The position numbers and the translations under genes are program-made. From positions 6,051,001 to 6,115,000 of the forward strand of contig NZ_AP025667.1 of assembly GCF_022846655.1 (NCBI RefSeq): a stretch of DNA of 64,000 nt, in the 5' to 3' direction. Shown here piece by piece: positions 56,063-64,000 of the stretch; within the stretch, counting starts at the first letter, position 1; each line of letters starts with the position of its first letter. The notes beneath the pieces were generated by a model. That model made no database searches and was not told the DNA's origin. It was given only the letters and a program-made list of their open reading frames with translations. The DNA is from Streptomyces seoulensis (GTDB lineage Bacteria > Actinomycetota > Actinomycetes > Streptomycetales > Streptomycetaceae).

Positions 56063-56187
56063 CCTGCACCAACGCGGTAGCGGCAAGCCCCGGAGCTTGC
56101 CGCTACCCATCCGCTACCGCCACCCCGTCCGCTACCACCGACAGCCCCTCTGACCTGCAAGGTAGCGGCGGTAGCGGAAGTAGCGGA
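56024..56187. repeat. Iteron array between the AICE 2 ATPase and xis (candidate oriV)
   Basis: The octamer CCGCTACC occurs forward at 56024, 56033, 56100, 56111 and 56129 and inverted (GGTAGCGG) at 56076, 56161 and 56170, with one variant AGTAGCGG at 56180. Nine copies in 164 bp, at the same place as the unrelated AICE 1 array. Confidence 0.7.
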
Positions 56188-56234
56188 CTTCTGAGAGGGG
56201 CCCCACGGCCCAACACCCCGAAGGAGTCATCACC

Positions 56235-56423
56235 TTGGCCGGCACCAAGATGCTCAAGCTCCCCGAAGTCCTCACCGAGATCGGCATGAGCCGCGCCGCC
56301 TTCTACCGCATGCGCGCCCGCGGTCAGGCCCCGAAGCTCATCAAACTCCCGAACGGGCAGCTCCGCTGCCGTCGCACGGACCTCGACGCGTGGTGGTCGT
56401 CCTTCGAGGACATCGCCGCCTGA
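56235..56423 (+). CDS. xis: Excisionase Xis (AICE 2)
   Basis: 62 residues from a TTG at 56235 with AAGGAGTCATC upstream. Helix-turn-helix of the AlpA/MerR type: LPEVLTEIGMSRAAFYRMRA, then LPNGQLRCRRTDLDAWW. Unlike AICE 1 it does not overlap int; a 60-bp gap with a strong hairpin follows. Confidence 0.88.
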   Translation: MAGTKMLKLPEVLTEIGMSRAAFYRMRARGQAPKLIKLPNGQLRCRRTDLDAWWSSFEDIAA

Positions 56424-56444
56424 CCGCCTCCCGCACACGAGATG

Positions 56445-56473
56445 AGAGGGGCCCGCTTCCAGCGGGCCCCTCT
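56445..56473 (+). terminator. Strong hairpin between xis and int (AICE 2)
   Basis: A perfect 13-bp stem (56445-56457 and 56461-56473) with a 3-nt loop. It ends one base before TGGAGTC, the int RBS region. It could attenuate int or shape translation. Confidence 0.65.
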
Positions 56474-56482
56474 GGAGTCTGC

Positions 56483-57862
56483 ATGCCACTGACCTACGAC
56501 GTTCGCCTCTACTCCATCGAAGTCCGCAAGGACCGCCCCAAGCCCTATCGCCTGCGCTGGCTGGTCGGTGAGCGCAAGCACTCCAAGAGCTACACGCTCA
56601 AAGTGCAGGCCGAAGGCCGCCGCTCGGAACTGATGTCCGCCGTGCGCCGTGGCGACCAGTTCGACGAGGAAACGGGCCTGCCCGTCTCCGAGTTGCGCGC
56701 GAAGCAGGGTTCCGTCACCTGGTACGAGCACACCCGCACCTACATCGACCGCAAGTGGGCGCAGGCGCCGGCGAAGTCGCGAAAGAACTACGCCGACGCG
56801 CTGGCCACCATCACCCCCGCTCTCGTGAAAACGAAGGTGGGAATGCCGGATGCCTCTCTCCTTCGACGGGCGTTGTACGGGTGGGCGTACAACCGGAACC
56901 GCTGGGACGAGACCCCGCCGGATGACGTTGCCCGCGCCCTCGCATGGATCACCAAGCACTCAATGCCGGTGTCAGCACTGGAAGACCCGGCCACCGTCCG
57001 CTTGGCCCTGGACGCTCTGTCCTTGCGGCTGGACGGCAAGACGGCTTCCCCGCGCACCGCGAAGCGGAAGCGGGCATGCCTGAGCGACGTTCTCGGACTT
57101 GCCGTGGAAGAGAAGTACTTCATCCTTCCAATCAACCCGATCTCCACCGTCAAGTGGACCGCCCCGAAGTCCGTGGAGGAGGTGGACCCCGAGAGCGTCG
57201 CCAACCCGCGCCAGGTGCGCGCGCTGCTGGCCGGAGTCCGCGAGCAAGGGGCTCGCGGGCGACACCTGGAAGCGTTCTTCGGGTGCCTGTACTACGCGGC
57301 CATGCGACCCGCTGAAGCGACCGGACTCCGCGTGGGCCAGTGCCATCTCCCCGAAGCGGGATGGGGAACACTCACCCTGAGGCAGGGCATCGTGCGAGCT
57401 GGGCGCAGTTGGACCGACGACGGATCGGCTCACGAGACACGCCACCTGAAAGCCCGCGCCAAGAAGGACTCCCGTCCAGTGCCCATCCCGCCGCACTTCG
57501 TCCGCATGCTGCGGCAGCACATCGCCGCCGAAGGCACGGCGCCGGACGGCCGGCTGTTCAGGACGAACCGCAACGGCCCGCTTCAAGAGACCGGCTACGG
57601 GGAGGTGTGGGCAAAGGCCCGCAAGGACGTGCTGACCGAGGCAGAGACAGCCTCACTGCTCGCCCGCCGCCCTTACGACCTACGGCACGCCGGGGTCTCC
57701 TTCTGGCTCAGCTCCGGAGTGGACGCCATGGAGTGCGCCCGCCGAGCTGGGCACAGCATCGCGGTGCTGCACAAGGTGTACGCCAAGGTGCTCGACCAGA
57801 CCCAGGAGCGTGCGAACAGCCGGATCGACGCGGCCCTCCGGGAGTGGAACGAGCCGGAGTGA
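56483..57862 (+). CDS. int: Tyrosine recombinase integrase (AICE 2)
   Basis: 459 residues from the ATG at 56483 with TGGAGTC. Catalytic residues: Arg in YYAAMRPAEATGLR, RPYDLRHAGVSFWL, RRAGHS and Tyr in VLHKVYAKVL. Similar overall to the AICE 1 Int and uses the same tRNA-Tyr target. Confidence 0.95.
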   Translation: MPLTYDVRLYSIEVRKDRPKPYRLRWLVGERKHSKSYTLKVQAEGRRSELMSAVRRGDQFDEETGLPVSELRAKQGSVTWYEHTRTYIDRKWAQAPAKSRKNYADALATITPALVKTKVGMPDASLLRRALYGWAYNRNRWDETPPDDVARALAWITKHSMPVSALEDPATVRLALDALSLRLDGKTASPRTAKRKRACLSDVLGLAVEEKYFILPINPISTVKWTAPKSVEEVDPESVANPRQVRALLAGVREQGARGRHLEAFFGCLYYAAMRPAEATGLRVGQCHLPEAGWGTLTLRQGIVRAGRSWTDDGSAHETRHLKARAKKDSRPVPIPPHFVRMLRQHIAAEGTAPDGRLFRTNRNGPLQETGYGEVWAKARKDVLTEAETASLLARRPYDLRHAGVSFWLSSGVDAMECARRAGHSIAVLHKVYAKVLDQTQERANSRIDAALREWNEPE

Positions 57863-57874
57863 TCATGCTCTCCC

Positions 57875-57893
57875 CCGGGGGACACCTGGGGGA
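57875..57893. repeat. Arm-type repeat, right end of AICE 2
   Basis: Identical 19-mer to 43019-43037, 141 bp from the right att core. A second motif, GTCCGCGCTCCGTCCAC at 57940-57956, resembles sequences near both ends of AICE 1. Confidence 0.45.
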
Positions 57894-57984
57894 CACGCAC
57901 TGATTAGAGGTGGGATTCGGGCGAGACGGGGTGAGACACGTCCGCGCTCCGTCCACAACGAATCGAACGGGCACCGGAACGAAG

Positions 57985-58027
57985 AAACCCCCTCCGACCT
58001 GCCCTTGAGGCTGGTCGGAGGGGGTTT
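57985..58027. terminator. Bidirectional terminator between AICE 2 int and tRNA-Tyr
   Basis: 15-bp arms AAACCCCCTCCGACC (57985-57999) and GGTCGGAGGGGGTTT (58013-58027) followed by T residues. Serves int on the plus strand and tRNA-Tyr on the minus strand. Confidence 0.8.
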
Positions 58028-58033
58028 TCCCCA

Positions 58034-58089
58034 GTGTGGCGGCGCCAGGATTCGAACCTGGGAAGGCTGAGCCGGCAGATTTACAGTCT
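58034..58089. repeat. Right att site within the restored tRNA-Tyr
   Basis: 56 bp equal to 25940-25995; the first 53 bp equal to 42915-42967. It rebuilds the 3' half of the tRNA-Tyr gene, so integration leaves a working tRNA. Confidence 0.95.
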
Positions 58090-58118
58090 GCTCCCTTTGG
58101 CCGCTCGGGCACACCGCC
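58037..58118 (-). tRNA. tRNA-Tyr (GTA anticodon), integration target
   Basis: 82-nt type II tRNA on the minus strand: acceptor GGCGGTG/CGCCGCC, D-arm GCCCGAGCGGCCAAAGGGAGC, anticodon GTA in AGACTGTAAATCT, long variable arm, T-loop GGTTCGAATCC. Its 3' half comes from AICE 2. Confidence 0.97.
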
Positions 58119-58341
58119 GGGGGTTGATGTCAGGGGTTCCGCCTTGGCGGTGCTCCCTGGCAACGACGTAAACAATACCTGATGCGCGGGGGTGCTTCGC
58201 CACCCGGTTGATCGCCGTCCCGGAGGTCCCGGGGTAGCTAGGCTGGTGCGGATGCGGTCCGGCTGGATGCCGGGCTCGGCGGCCGGCGCCCCGGCGCACG
58301 GTCCGCACCCGTTCCGCCCCCGATGCAAGGAGCCACAGGAC

Positions 58342-58830
58342 ATGGCCGACTCCAGTTTCGACATCGTCTCGAAGGTCGAGCGGCAGGAGGTCGACAACGC
58401 CCTCAACCAGACCGCCAAGGAGATCTCGCAGCGCTACGACTTCAAGGGCGTGGGCGCCTCGATCTCGTGGTCCGGCGAGAAGATCCTCATGGAGGCGAAC
58501 TCCGAGGACCGGGTCAAGGCCGTGCTGGACGTCTTCGAGTCCAAGCTGATCAAGCGTGGCATCTCCCTGAAGTCGCTGGACGCGGGCGAGCCCCAGCTTT
58601 CCGGCAAGGAGTACAAGATCTTCGCGTCCATCGAGGAGGGCATCTCCCAGGACAACGCCAAGAAGGTGGCGAAGATCATCCGTGACGAGGGCCCCAAGGG
58701 CGTCAAGGCCCAGGTCCAGGGCGAGGAGCTGCGCGTCAGCTCCAAGAGCCGCGACGACCTCCAGGCGATCATCGCGCTGCTCAAGGGCAAGGACTTCGAC
58801 TTCGCGCTCCAGTTCGTGAACTACCGGTAG
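58342..58830 (+). CDS. YajQ-family protein (cyclic di-GMP/nucleotide binding)
   Basis: 162 residues from the ATG at 58342 ([20 protein letters not shown]) after AGGAGCCACAGGA. The UPF0234/YajQ pattern is complete ([40 protein letters not shown]). Some members bind cyclic di-GMP and act as transcription co-factors; this has not been shown for Streptomyces. It lies 220 bp right of the tRNA-Tyr and the cyclases of the AICEs. Confidence 0.92.
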   Translation: MADSSFDIVSKVERQEVDNALNQTAKEISQRYDFKGVGASISWSGEKILMEANSEDRVKAVLDVFESKLIKRGISLKSLDAGEPQLSGKEYKIFASIEEGISQDNAKKVAKIIRDEGPKGVKAQVQGEELRVSSKSRDDLQAIIALLKGKDFDFALQFVNYR

Positions 58831-58913
58831 GTCCTCCGGTACGCGCACGACCGAGCACCCGCCCCGCCCCGGCTTCCCCGGCGGCGGGGCGCGCCATGTG
58901 CGATCGTTCCCGC

Positions 58914-59174
58914 ATGAGCAGTGACTACGACCGTGTCCGCACCGGTATCGAGTTCATGACTGCCTACGTCTCCGGGGACGAGCTCCTGACGGAGTATCTG
59001 GAGGAGCGGCGGCAGGAGGACCCCGCGGCGACGGACACGCTGCTGGACGGTACGGCGGCCCTGTGCGCGGCGCTGCTGCACACGCTGGCCCGTACGACGC
59101 GGCGGTCCGAGCACGAGATCCTCCAGGAGCTGGCCCGGGGGACGCATCGCAGTGAGCGGCGTTCCGAGGACTGA
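58914..59174 (+). CDS. Small acidic protein, unknown
   Basis: 86 residues from the ATG at 58914 (MSSDYDRVRTGIEFMTAYVS). All-helical, acidic N-half, ending RGTHRSERRSED. No family recognised. 83 bp after yajQ and 8 bp before the convergent GlsB-like gene. Confidence 0.65.
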   Translation: MSSDYDRVRTGIEFMTAYVSGDELLTEYLEERRQEDPAATDTLLDGTAALCAALLHTLARTTRRSEHEILQELARGTHRSERRSED

Positions 59175-59182
59175 GAGCCCGC

Positions 59183-59449
59183 TCAGTCGCGGGAGTTGCC
59201 GAAGACGACCCGGTACAGGATCAGCAGCACCAGCGAGCCGCCGATCGCCGCCGCCCACGTCGCGCCGTCGTAGAAGTGCTTGGAGACCGGGTGGTCCAGC
59301 CAGCGCGACGAGATCCAGCCGCCGATGAAGGCGCCCGCGACGCCGATCAGGGTCGTGCCGATGAAGCCGCCCGGGTCACGGCCCGGCAGCAGCAGCTTGG
59401 CGATGGCTCCGGCCAGCAGGCCGAGGATGATCCAACCGAGAATGCTCAT
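59183..59449 (-). CDS. GlsB/YeaQ/YmgE family membrane protein
   Basis: 88 residues from the ATG at 59449 (MSILGWIILGLLAGAIAKLL). Three hydrophobic segments with the conserved GLLAGAIAKLLLPGRDPGG and AFIGGWISSRW. Family members are stress-linked transglycosylase-associated proteins of unknown mechanism. Confidence 0.88.
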   Translation of the reverse strand: MSILGWIILGLLAGAIAKLLLPGRDPGGFIGTTLIGVAGAFIGGWISSRWLDHPVSKHFYDGATWAAAIGGSLVLLILYRVVFGNSRD

Positions 59450-59556
59450 GCCAGGAACCTGCCCTCCCGTACCGCGTCCGCACACCGGACCCCGTAAGAA
59501 GTCGGTGTGCCCTGTCCCCTCCTAGGACGCCGGGCGGGAAGGGTCCGGTTGCCGCC

Positions 59557-59952
59557 TCATACGCGCGTCCCGAACGGTTCGTCCGTGCGGACGATCTCGC
59601 GGCCCAGCGGGAGCAGGGAGACCGGGATCAGCTTGAAGTTGGCGACGCCGAACGGGATGCCGATGATCGTCAGGCACAGCGCGATGCCCGTGGTGATGTG
59701 GGCCAGGGCCAGCCACCACCCCGCCAGCACCAGCCACAGCACGTTGCCGACGCACGAGGGCGCGCCCGCGTCCCGGCGCTCGACGGTGGTGTACCCGAAG
59801 GGCCACAGGGCGTAGACGGCGATGCGGAAGGCGGCGATCCCGAAGGGGATGCCGATGATCGTGACGCACAGCAGCACGCCGGCGAGCAGGTAGCCGAGGA
59901 ACAGCCAGAAGCCGCTCAGGACGAGCCAGATGATGTTCAGTAGGGTCTTCAC
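59557..59952 (-). CDS. YccF domain membrane protein
   Basis: 131 residues from a GTG at 59952 overlapping the HtpX stop (GTGA). Duplicated YccF unit with [20 protein letters not shown] and [20 protein letters not shown], each followed by IIGIPFG. Inner membrane; function unknown. Probably cotranscribed with htpX. Confidence 0.88.
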   Translation of the reverse strand: MKTLLNIIWLVLSGFWLFLGYLLAGVLLCVTIIGIPFGIAAFRIAVYALWPFGYTTVERRDAGAPSCVGNVLWLVLAGWWLALAHITTGIALCLTIIGIPFGVANFKLIPVSLLPLGREIVRTDEPFGTRV

Positions 59953-60812
59953 CGGTTTCGACCTGCCATCTTCTCCAGTCGGGCGATCCGCTCGGCCATG
60001 GGCGGGTGCGTGGAGAACATCCGCGACAGTCCCTGGCCGGGCCGGAACGGGTTGGCGATCATCATGTGGCTCGCGGTCTCGATGCGCGGCTCCGGGGGCA
60101 GCGGGAGCTGCTTGGTGCCGCTCTCCAGCTTGCGCAGCGCCGCCGCGAGGGCCAGCGGGTCGCCGGTGAGCTGGGCGCCGGACGCGTCCGCCTCGTACTC
60201 CCTGGAGCGGCTGACGGCCATCTGGATCAGGGTGGCCGCGAGCGGGCCGAGGATCATGGTCAGCAGCATGCCGATCAGGCCCGGACCCTCGTCGTCGTCC
60301 GAGCGGCCGACCGGGATCAGCCACGCGAAGTTGACCAGGAACATGATCACCGAGGCGAGGGCGCCGGCCACGGACGAGATGAGGATGTCGCGGTTGTAGA
60401 CATGGCTCAGCTCATGGCCGAGGACACCGCGCAGCTCGCGGGGGTCGAGCAGGCGGAGGATGCCCTCGGTGCAGCACACGGCCGCGTGGCGCGGGTTGCG
60501 GCCGGTGGCGAAGGCGTTGGGCGCCTCGGTGGGCGAGATGTACAGCCGGGGCATGGGCTGGCGGGCCTCGGTGGAGAGCTCGCGCACGATGCGGTACAGC
60601 TCGGGCGCCTCGAACTCGCTCACCGGCCGTGCCCGCATCGCGCGCAGGGCCAGCTTGTCGCTGTTCCAGTACGCGTACGCGTTGGTGCCCAGCGCCACCA
60701 GGACGGCGATGATCAGCCCGGTGCGGCCGAAGAAGCTGCCGATGACGATGATGATCGCCGACAGTGCCCCGAGGAGTACTGCGGTCCTGAGCCCGTTGTG
60801 CCGGCGGTGCAC
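59949..60812 (-). CDS. htpX: HtpX-type membrane zinc metalloprotease
   Basis: 287 residues from a GTG at 60812 with GGAGGG; longer in-frame starts are not family-like. Zinc site HELSH in [13 protein letters not shown] near residue 140 and the third ligand Glu in [10 protein letters not shown]. Four transmembrane segments. HtpX removes misfolded membrane proteins alongside FtsH. It ends at GTGA with the YccF gene. Confidence 0.92.
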   Translation of the reverse strand: MHRRHNGLRTAVLLGALSAIIIVIGSFFGRTGLIIAVLVALGTNAYAYWNSDKLALRAMRARPVSEFEAPELYRIVRELSTEARQPMPRLYISPTEAPNAFATGRNPRHAAVCCTEGILRLLDPRELRGVLGHELSHVYNRDILISSVAGALASVIMFLVNFAWLIPVGRSDDDEGPGLIGMLLTMILGPLAATLIQMAVSRSREYEADASGAQLTGDPLALAAALRKLESGTKQLPLPPEPRIETASHMMIANPFRPGQGLSRMFSTHPPMAERIARLEKMAGRNR

Positions 60813-60957
60813 CCTAGCCCTCCAAGTCGTGCGGCGGGGGAACCCTTCGGTCCAGTGGACCCTCCCGCTCTGGTCAACGCCAGGCGACGGTGGCGAGTTC
60901 CCAGGTGGGCGCGGTGGCACGGACAGCCGTACGAGTGAGAGGGGCCTGCGGGGCCCC

Positions 60958-62541
60958 TCAGAAGAGGGTCGTGGCGGCGAAGCGCAGCACCAACTGGGGT
61001 GCGCCCGACAGGACCACGCCGACGGCGCCGGTGAGGGCGAGCGCGACGGTGAGGGGGGCGGGGACGCGGTGCCGTACGGGTTCGCCCTCGGGTACGCGGA
61101 ACAGCAGGGCCGTCCACCGGAGGTAGTAGTACAGCGCGACGACGACGTTGACGGCCATGAGCACGGCGAGCCAGCCGAGTCCTGCGTCCACGGCCGCGGA
61201 GAACACCGTGACCTTGGCGAACAGCCCGATCACGCCGGGCGGGAGTCCGGCGAGGCAGAGCAGGAAGAAGGCCAGCAGGACGGCGGTGACGGGGTTGGTG
61301 GCGTACAGGCCCCGGTAGTCGCTGATCCGGTTGAGCCGCTTCGTACGGCCCACCAGGGCGGCCACCGCGAAGGCGCCGAGGTTCACGGCGGCGTACATCA
61401 GGGCGTAGGCGACGGTGGAGCCGATCGCCTTCTGGCCGTCCCTGGTGTACCCGGCGGCGGCGATCGGCACCAGGAGGTAGCCGGCCTGGCCGATGGAGGA
61501 CCAGGCCAGCAGGCGTACGGCGCTGTACGCGCGCGTGGCGCTCTGCCGCAGGGCGCCCACGTTCCCCGCGGTCATGGTGAGCGCGGCCAGCACGGCCATG
61601 GCGGGGCCCCAGACGTCGGCGTACGACGGGAAAGCGATCACGGTGACGAGGATCAGGCCGGAGAAGCCGACCGCCTTGCCGACGACCGAGAGGTACGCGG
61701 CGACGGGCAGGGGCGCGCCCACGTAGGTCTCGGGGACCCAGAAGTGGAAGGGCACGGCGGCCGTCTTGAAGGCGAAGCCGATCAGGGTGAGGACCACACC
61801 GGTCTGCACGAGGGTGTGGAGCTGGCCGTCGGTCTGCGGGAGGCGCCGGGCGATCTCGGTGAGGTGCAGGGTGCCGGTGGCGGCGTAGACGAAGCTGATG
61901 CCCATCAGGCTGACGGCGGTTGCGGTGACCGAGGAGAGGAAGAACTTCAGGGCCGCCTCGGCCGAGCGTGCCTCGCCGTGCCGGATGCCGACGAGGGCGA
62001 AGGCGGGCAGGGAGGCGACCTCCAGGGCGACGATCAGGGTGGCCAGGTCGCGGGAGGCGGGCAGCAGGGCGGCGCCGGCCGCCGAGGAGAGCAGCAGGAA
62101 CCAGAACTCCCCGGCCGGGACGCGCCGCCGGTCGTCCTGGACGCCGGTGACGGACAGCAGGGCCGCCAGCAGGGCGCCGCCGAGGACGAGGAACTGGATG
62201 ACGACGGTGAAGTGGTCGGCGCTGTAGCTGCACGCGCGCGTGGAGCCGGTCAGGCAGAAGGTGACCCGGTCGCCGTCCAGCAGGGGCAGCAGCATGAGCG
62301 CGGCGGCGGCCAGGCCCGCGATGGAGAGCAGGCCGAGGAGCGGCTTGCGGCGCTCGGGCAGGAACAGGTCGGCGACGAGCACGGCGAGGGCCGTGACGGC
62401 CGCGATGACGGGCGGCGCGATGGCGAGCCAGTCGACGGACTGGACCAGCGTGTTCACCGCCGGTGCGGCCAGGTGCTCGACGGCGGGCCGGGCCGCCGTG
62501 GGGAGGGCGTGCCCGCTGACGGACTGGGCCAGGGCGCTCAT
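60958..62541 (-). CDS. nuoN: NADH-quinone oxidoreductase subunit N
   Basis: 527 residues from the ATG at 62541 ([20 protein letters not shown]) overlapping nuoM by ATGA. About 14 transmembrane segments; the conserved proton-channel lysines lie in the antiporter-like core ([40 protein letters not shown]). Last gene of the nuo operon of respiratory complex I. Confidence 0.95.
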   Translation of the reverse strand: MSALAQSVSGHALPTAARPAVEHLAAPAVNTLVQSVDWLAIAPPVIAAVTALAVLVADLFLPERRKPLLGLLSIAGLAAAALMLLPLLDGDRVTFCLTGSTRACSYSADHFTVVIQFLVLGGALLAALLSVTGVQDDRRRVPAGEFWFLLLSSAAGAALLPASRDLATLIVALEVASLPAFALVGIRHGEARSAEAALKFFLSSVTATAVSLMGISFVYAATGTLHLTEIARRLPQTDGQLHTLVQTGVVLTLIGFAFKTAAVPFHFWVPETYVGAPLPVAAYLSVVGKAVGFSGLILVTVIAFPSYADVWGPAMAVLAALTMTAGNVGALRQSATRAYSAVRLLAWSSIGQAGYLLVPIAAAGYTRDGQKAIGSTVAYALMYAAVNLGAFAVAALVGRTKRLNRISDYRGLYATNPVTAVLLAFFLLCLAGLPPGVIGLFAKVTVFSAAVDAGLGWLAVLMAVNVVVALYYYLRWTALLFRVPEGEPVRHRVPAPLTVALALTGAVGVVLSGAPQLVLRFAATTLF

Positions 62542-64000
62542 CGGGTGCCTCCTGAGAGGAGCTGCTGCACGGCCGGGTCGCTGAGGCCGAGCAGGGCCCT
62601 GGGCCAGAGTCCGGCGAGGACGGTGAGGACGACGAGCGGGGTCCAGGCGGCGAACTCGTAACCGCGTACGTCGGCGAGTTCGGGCAGGTCCTGGTCCGGG
62701 TCGCCCATGCAGACGCGGCGGACCACGACCAGCAGGTACGCGGCGGTCAGCAGGGTGCCGAAGGCGCCGATCGCCAGGAAGACGAGGTAGGCGGCGCGGC
62801 TGAGGCCGGCGGCGGGCTGGAACGCGCCGAACAGGGCCAGCATCTCGCCCCAGAACCCGGCGAGTCCGGGCAGCCCGAGCGAGGCGACGGCGCCGAAGGC
62901 GAGCAGACCGCCCAGGCGCGGGGCCCGGCCGTAGAGGGCGCCGCCGCTGTGCGCGGCCAGGGTGTCGAGGTCGGTGCTGCCGGTGCGGTCCTTGAGGGCG
63001 CCGACCAGGAAGAACAGGAGGCCGGTGATGAGGCCGTGGGCGATGTTGGCGAACAGGGCGCCGTTGACGCCGGTCGGGGTCATGGTGGAGATGCCGAGCA
63101 GCACGAAGCCCATGTGGCCGACCGAGGAGTAGGCGATCAGCCGCTTCAGGTCGCCCTTCGCACCCCGCTTGGCGAGGGCGAGGCAGGCCAGGGACCCGTA
63201 GATGATGCCGACGACGGCGAACGCGGCGAGGTAGGGCGCGAAGACCCGGAAACCCTCGGGTGCGACGGGGAGCAGGATGCGGACGAACCCGTACGTGCCC
63301 ATCTTCAGCAGGACGCCGGCCAGCAGCACCGAGCCGACGGTCGGGGCGGCGGTGTGGGCGTCCGGCAGCCAACTGTGCAGGGGCCACATCGGGGCCTTCA
63401 CGGCGAGCCCGATCCCGATCGCCAGAACGGCGATGACCTGCACGGACGTGGTCAGCGACCGGCCGTTGTCAGTGGCGAGTGCCACCATGTCGAATGTGCC
63501 CGCTTTCGTCCCGATGAGGAGCAGGCCGAGCAGCATGACCACGGAGCCGAGCAGCGTGTACAGGATGAACTTCCACGCGGCGCGGGCCCGGCCCTCGCCG
63601 CCCCAGCGGGCGATGAGGAAGTACATCGGGATCAGCACGGTCTCGAAGGCGAGGAAGAAGAGGACGAGGTCGAGCACGGCGAAGGAGGCGAGGGTGCCGC
63701 CTTCGAGCAGCAGGACCAGGGCGGTGAACGCCTTCGGGGAGGGCCCCTTGGGCGGCTTGAAGTAGGAGTAGAGCGCGCAGAGGAAGGTCAGCAGCGCGGT
63801 CAGGAGGAGAAGGGGGAGGGAGATGCCGTCGATGCCGAGGTGGATGCGCACATGGAGTGCGGGAATCCAGCTCATGTCGGTCGTGGCCTGCATCTTCGAG
63901 GGGTGGTCGTGGTCGAAGCCGAGCGCGAGGACGATCGCGGCGATGAGGACCACGCCGGTCACGGTCACGCCGTGCCGGAGCACGGCCTGCTCGGGCGACT
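62538..64000 (-). CDS. nuoM: NADH-quinone oxidoreductase subunit M, N-terminus cut by window edge
   Basis: At least 486 residues, open to the window edge; the internal GTG at 63983 is not the true start. Antiporter-like subunit of complex I with LLTALLTFLCALYSYFKPPK, the conserved Glu of FETVLIPMYFLIARWGGEGR, and AVKAPMWPLHSWLPDAHTAA. Translationally coupled to nuoN. Confidence 0.95.
   Translation of the reverse strand, partial: SPEQAVLRHGVTVTGVVLIAAIVLALGFDHDHPSKMQATTDMSWIPALHVRIHLGIDGISLPLLLLTALLTFLCALYSYFKPPKGPSPKAFTALVLLLEGGTLASFAVLDLVLFFLAFETVLIPMYFLIARWGGEGRARAAWKFILYTLLGSVVMLLGLLLIGTKAGTFDMVALATDNGRSLTTSVQVIAVLAIGIGLAVKAPMWPLHSWLPDAHTAAPTVGSVLLAGVLLKMGTYGFVRILLPVAPEGFRVFAPYLAAFAVVGIIYGSLACLALAKRGAKGDLKRLIAYSSVGHMGFVLLGISTMTPTGVNGALFANIAHGLITGLLFFLVGALKDRTGSTDLDTLAAHSGGALYGRAPRLGGLLAFGAVASLGLPGLAGFWGEMLALFGAFQPAAGLSRAAYLVFLAIGAFGTLLTAAYLLVVVRRVCMGDPDQDLPELADVRGYEFAAWTPLVVLTVLAGLWPRALLGLSDPAVQQLLSGGTR

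Larger units (their letters stand above)
42915..58089 (+). mobile_element. AICE 2, integrated in tRNA-Tyr in tandem with AICE 1
   Basis: 15-kb element between the middle att copy and the restored tRNA-Tyr gene. It carries its own Int, Xis, iterons, Prim-Pol, DUF3631 ATPase, FtsK-like Tra and GntR repressor. The right end rebuilds the complete tRNA-Tyr. All key genes are open; the ASCH gene near the left end is broken. Confidence 0.92.

Noticed and set aside
42863..58089. A third integrated element or prophage
   Set aside because: Only three tRNA-Tyr att copies and two int/xis pairs exist; no phage structural genes are present.

Overview
The window is a GC-rich actinobacterial chromosome segment, almost certainly Streptomyces. 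Evidence: about 70% GC with G/C-biased third codon positions, many GTG/TTG starts, an RpoB of 1161 and RpoC of 1299 residues, the order fusA-rpsG-rpsL / rpoC-rpoB / rplL-rplJ / rplA-rplK / nusG-secE / tRNA-Trp (all on the minus strand), and two integrated elements of the actinomycete integrative and conjugative element (AICE) type.

Layout. 1-16540: translation and transcription core on the minus strand (EF-G, S7, S12, RNA polymerase beta' and beta, L7/L12, L10, L1, L11, NusG, SecE, tRNA-Trp) interrupted by a DUF1707 membrane protein and a lipoprotein. 16798-25870: housekeeping genes (aspartate aminotransferase, adenosine deaminase, MurB, two MaoC-fold dehydratase subunits, L33, tRNA-Met, tRNA-Thr, an amidohydrolase, two NAD(P)-binding proteins, a lamin-tail secreted protein). 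25940-58089: two AICEs in tandem in one tRNA-Tyr gene, bounded by three copies of the tRNA 3' half (25940, 42915 and 58034). 58342-64000: YajQ, small membrane proteins, an HtpX-type protease, and the start of a nuo operon (NuoN, NuoM).

The two elements share a backbone: repressor and divergent operators, structured leader RNA, DUF6284, DUF2637 membrane protein, GGDEF diguanylate cyclase, RRQRL zinc-ribbon protein, FtsK-like DNA translocase (Tra), repeat array, Spd membrane proteins, C5 DNA methyltransferase, Prim-Pol primase, small Cys/His protein, replication ATPase, iteron array, Xis, Int. They differ in cargo, repressor, repeats and replication ATPase. Element 1 (25940-42967) has a P4-type primase/helicase, a GntR-NUDIX fusion repressor, an XRE regulator, a PD-(D/E)XK-like protein, and a two-gene nucleotidyltransferase cassette. 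Element 2 (42915-58089) has a DUF3631 ATPase, a GntR-UTRA repressor with a GNAT acetyltransferase, a broken ASCH gene and a tRNA-Ser-like relic.

The strongest unexplained signals come from comparing the two elements: a ~140-nt leader RNA whose differences preserve base pairing, a leader that ends in a hairpin covering the Shine-Dalgarno sequence, and a segment of both methyltransferase genes where the conserved reading frame switches to +1. The DUF6932-type nucleotidyltransferase plus unknown partner is a plausible undescribed defence or toxin-antitoxin cassette.
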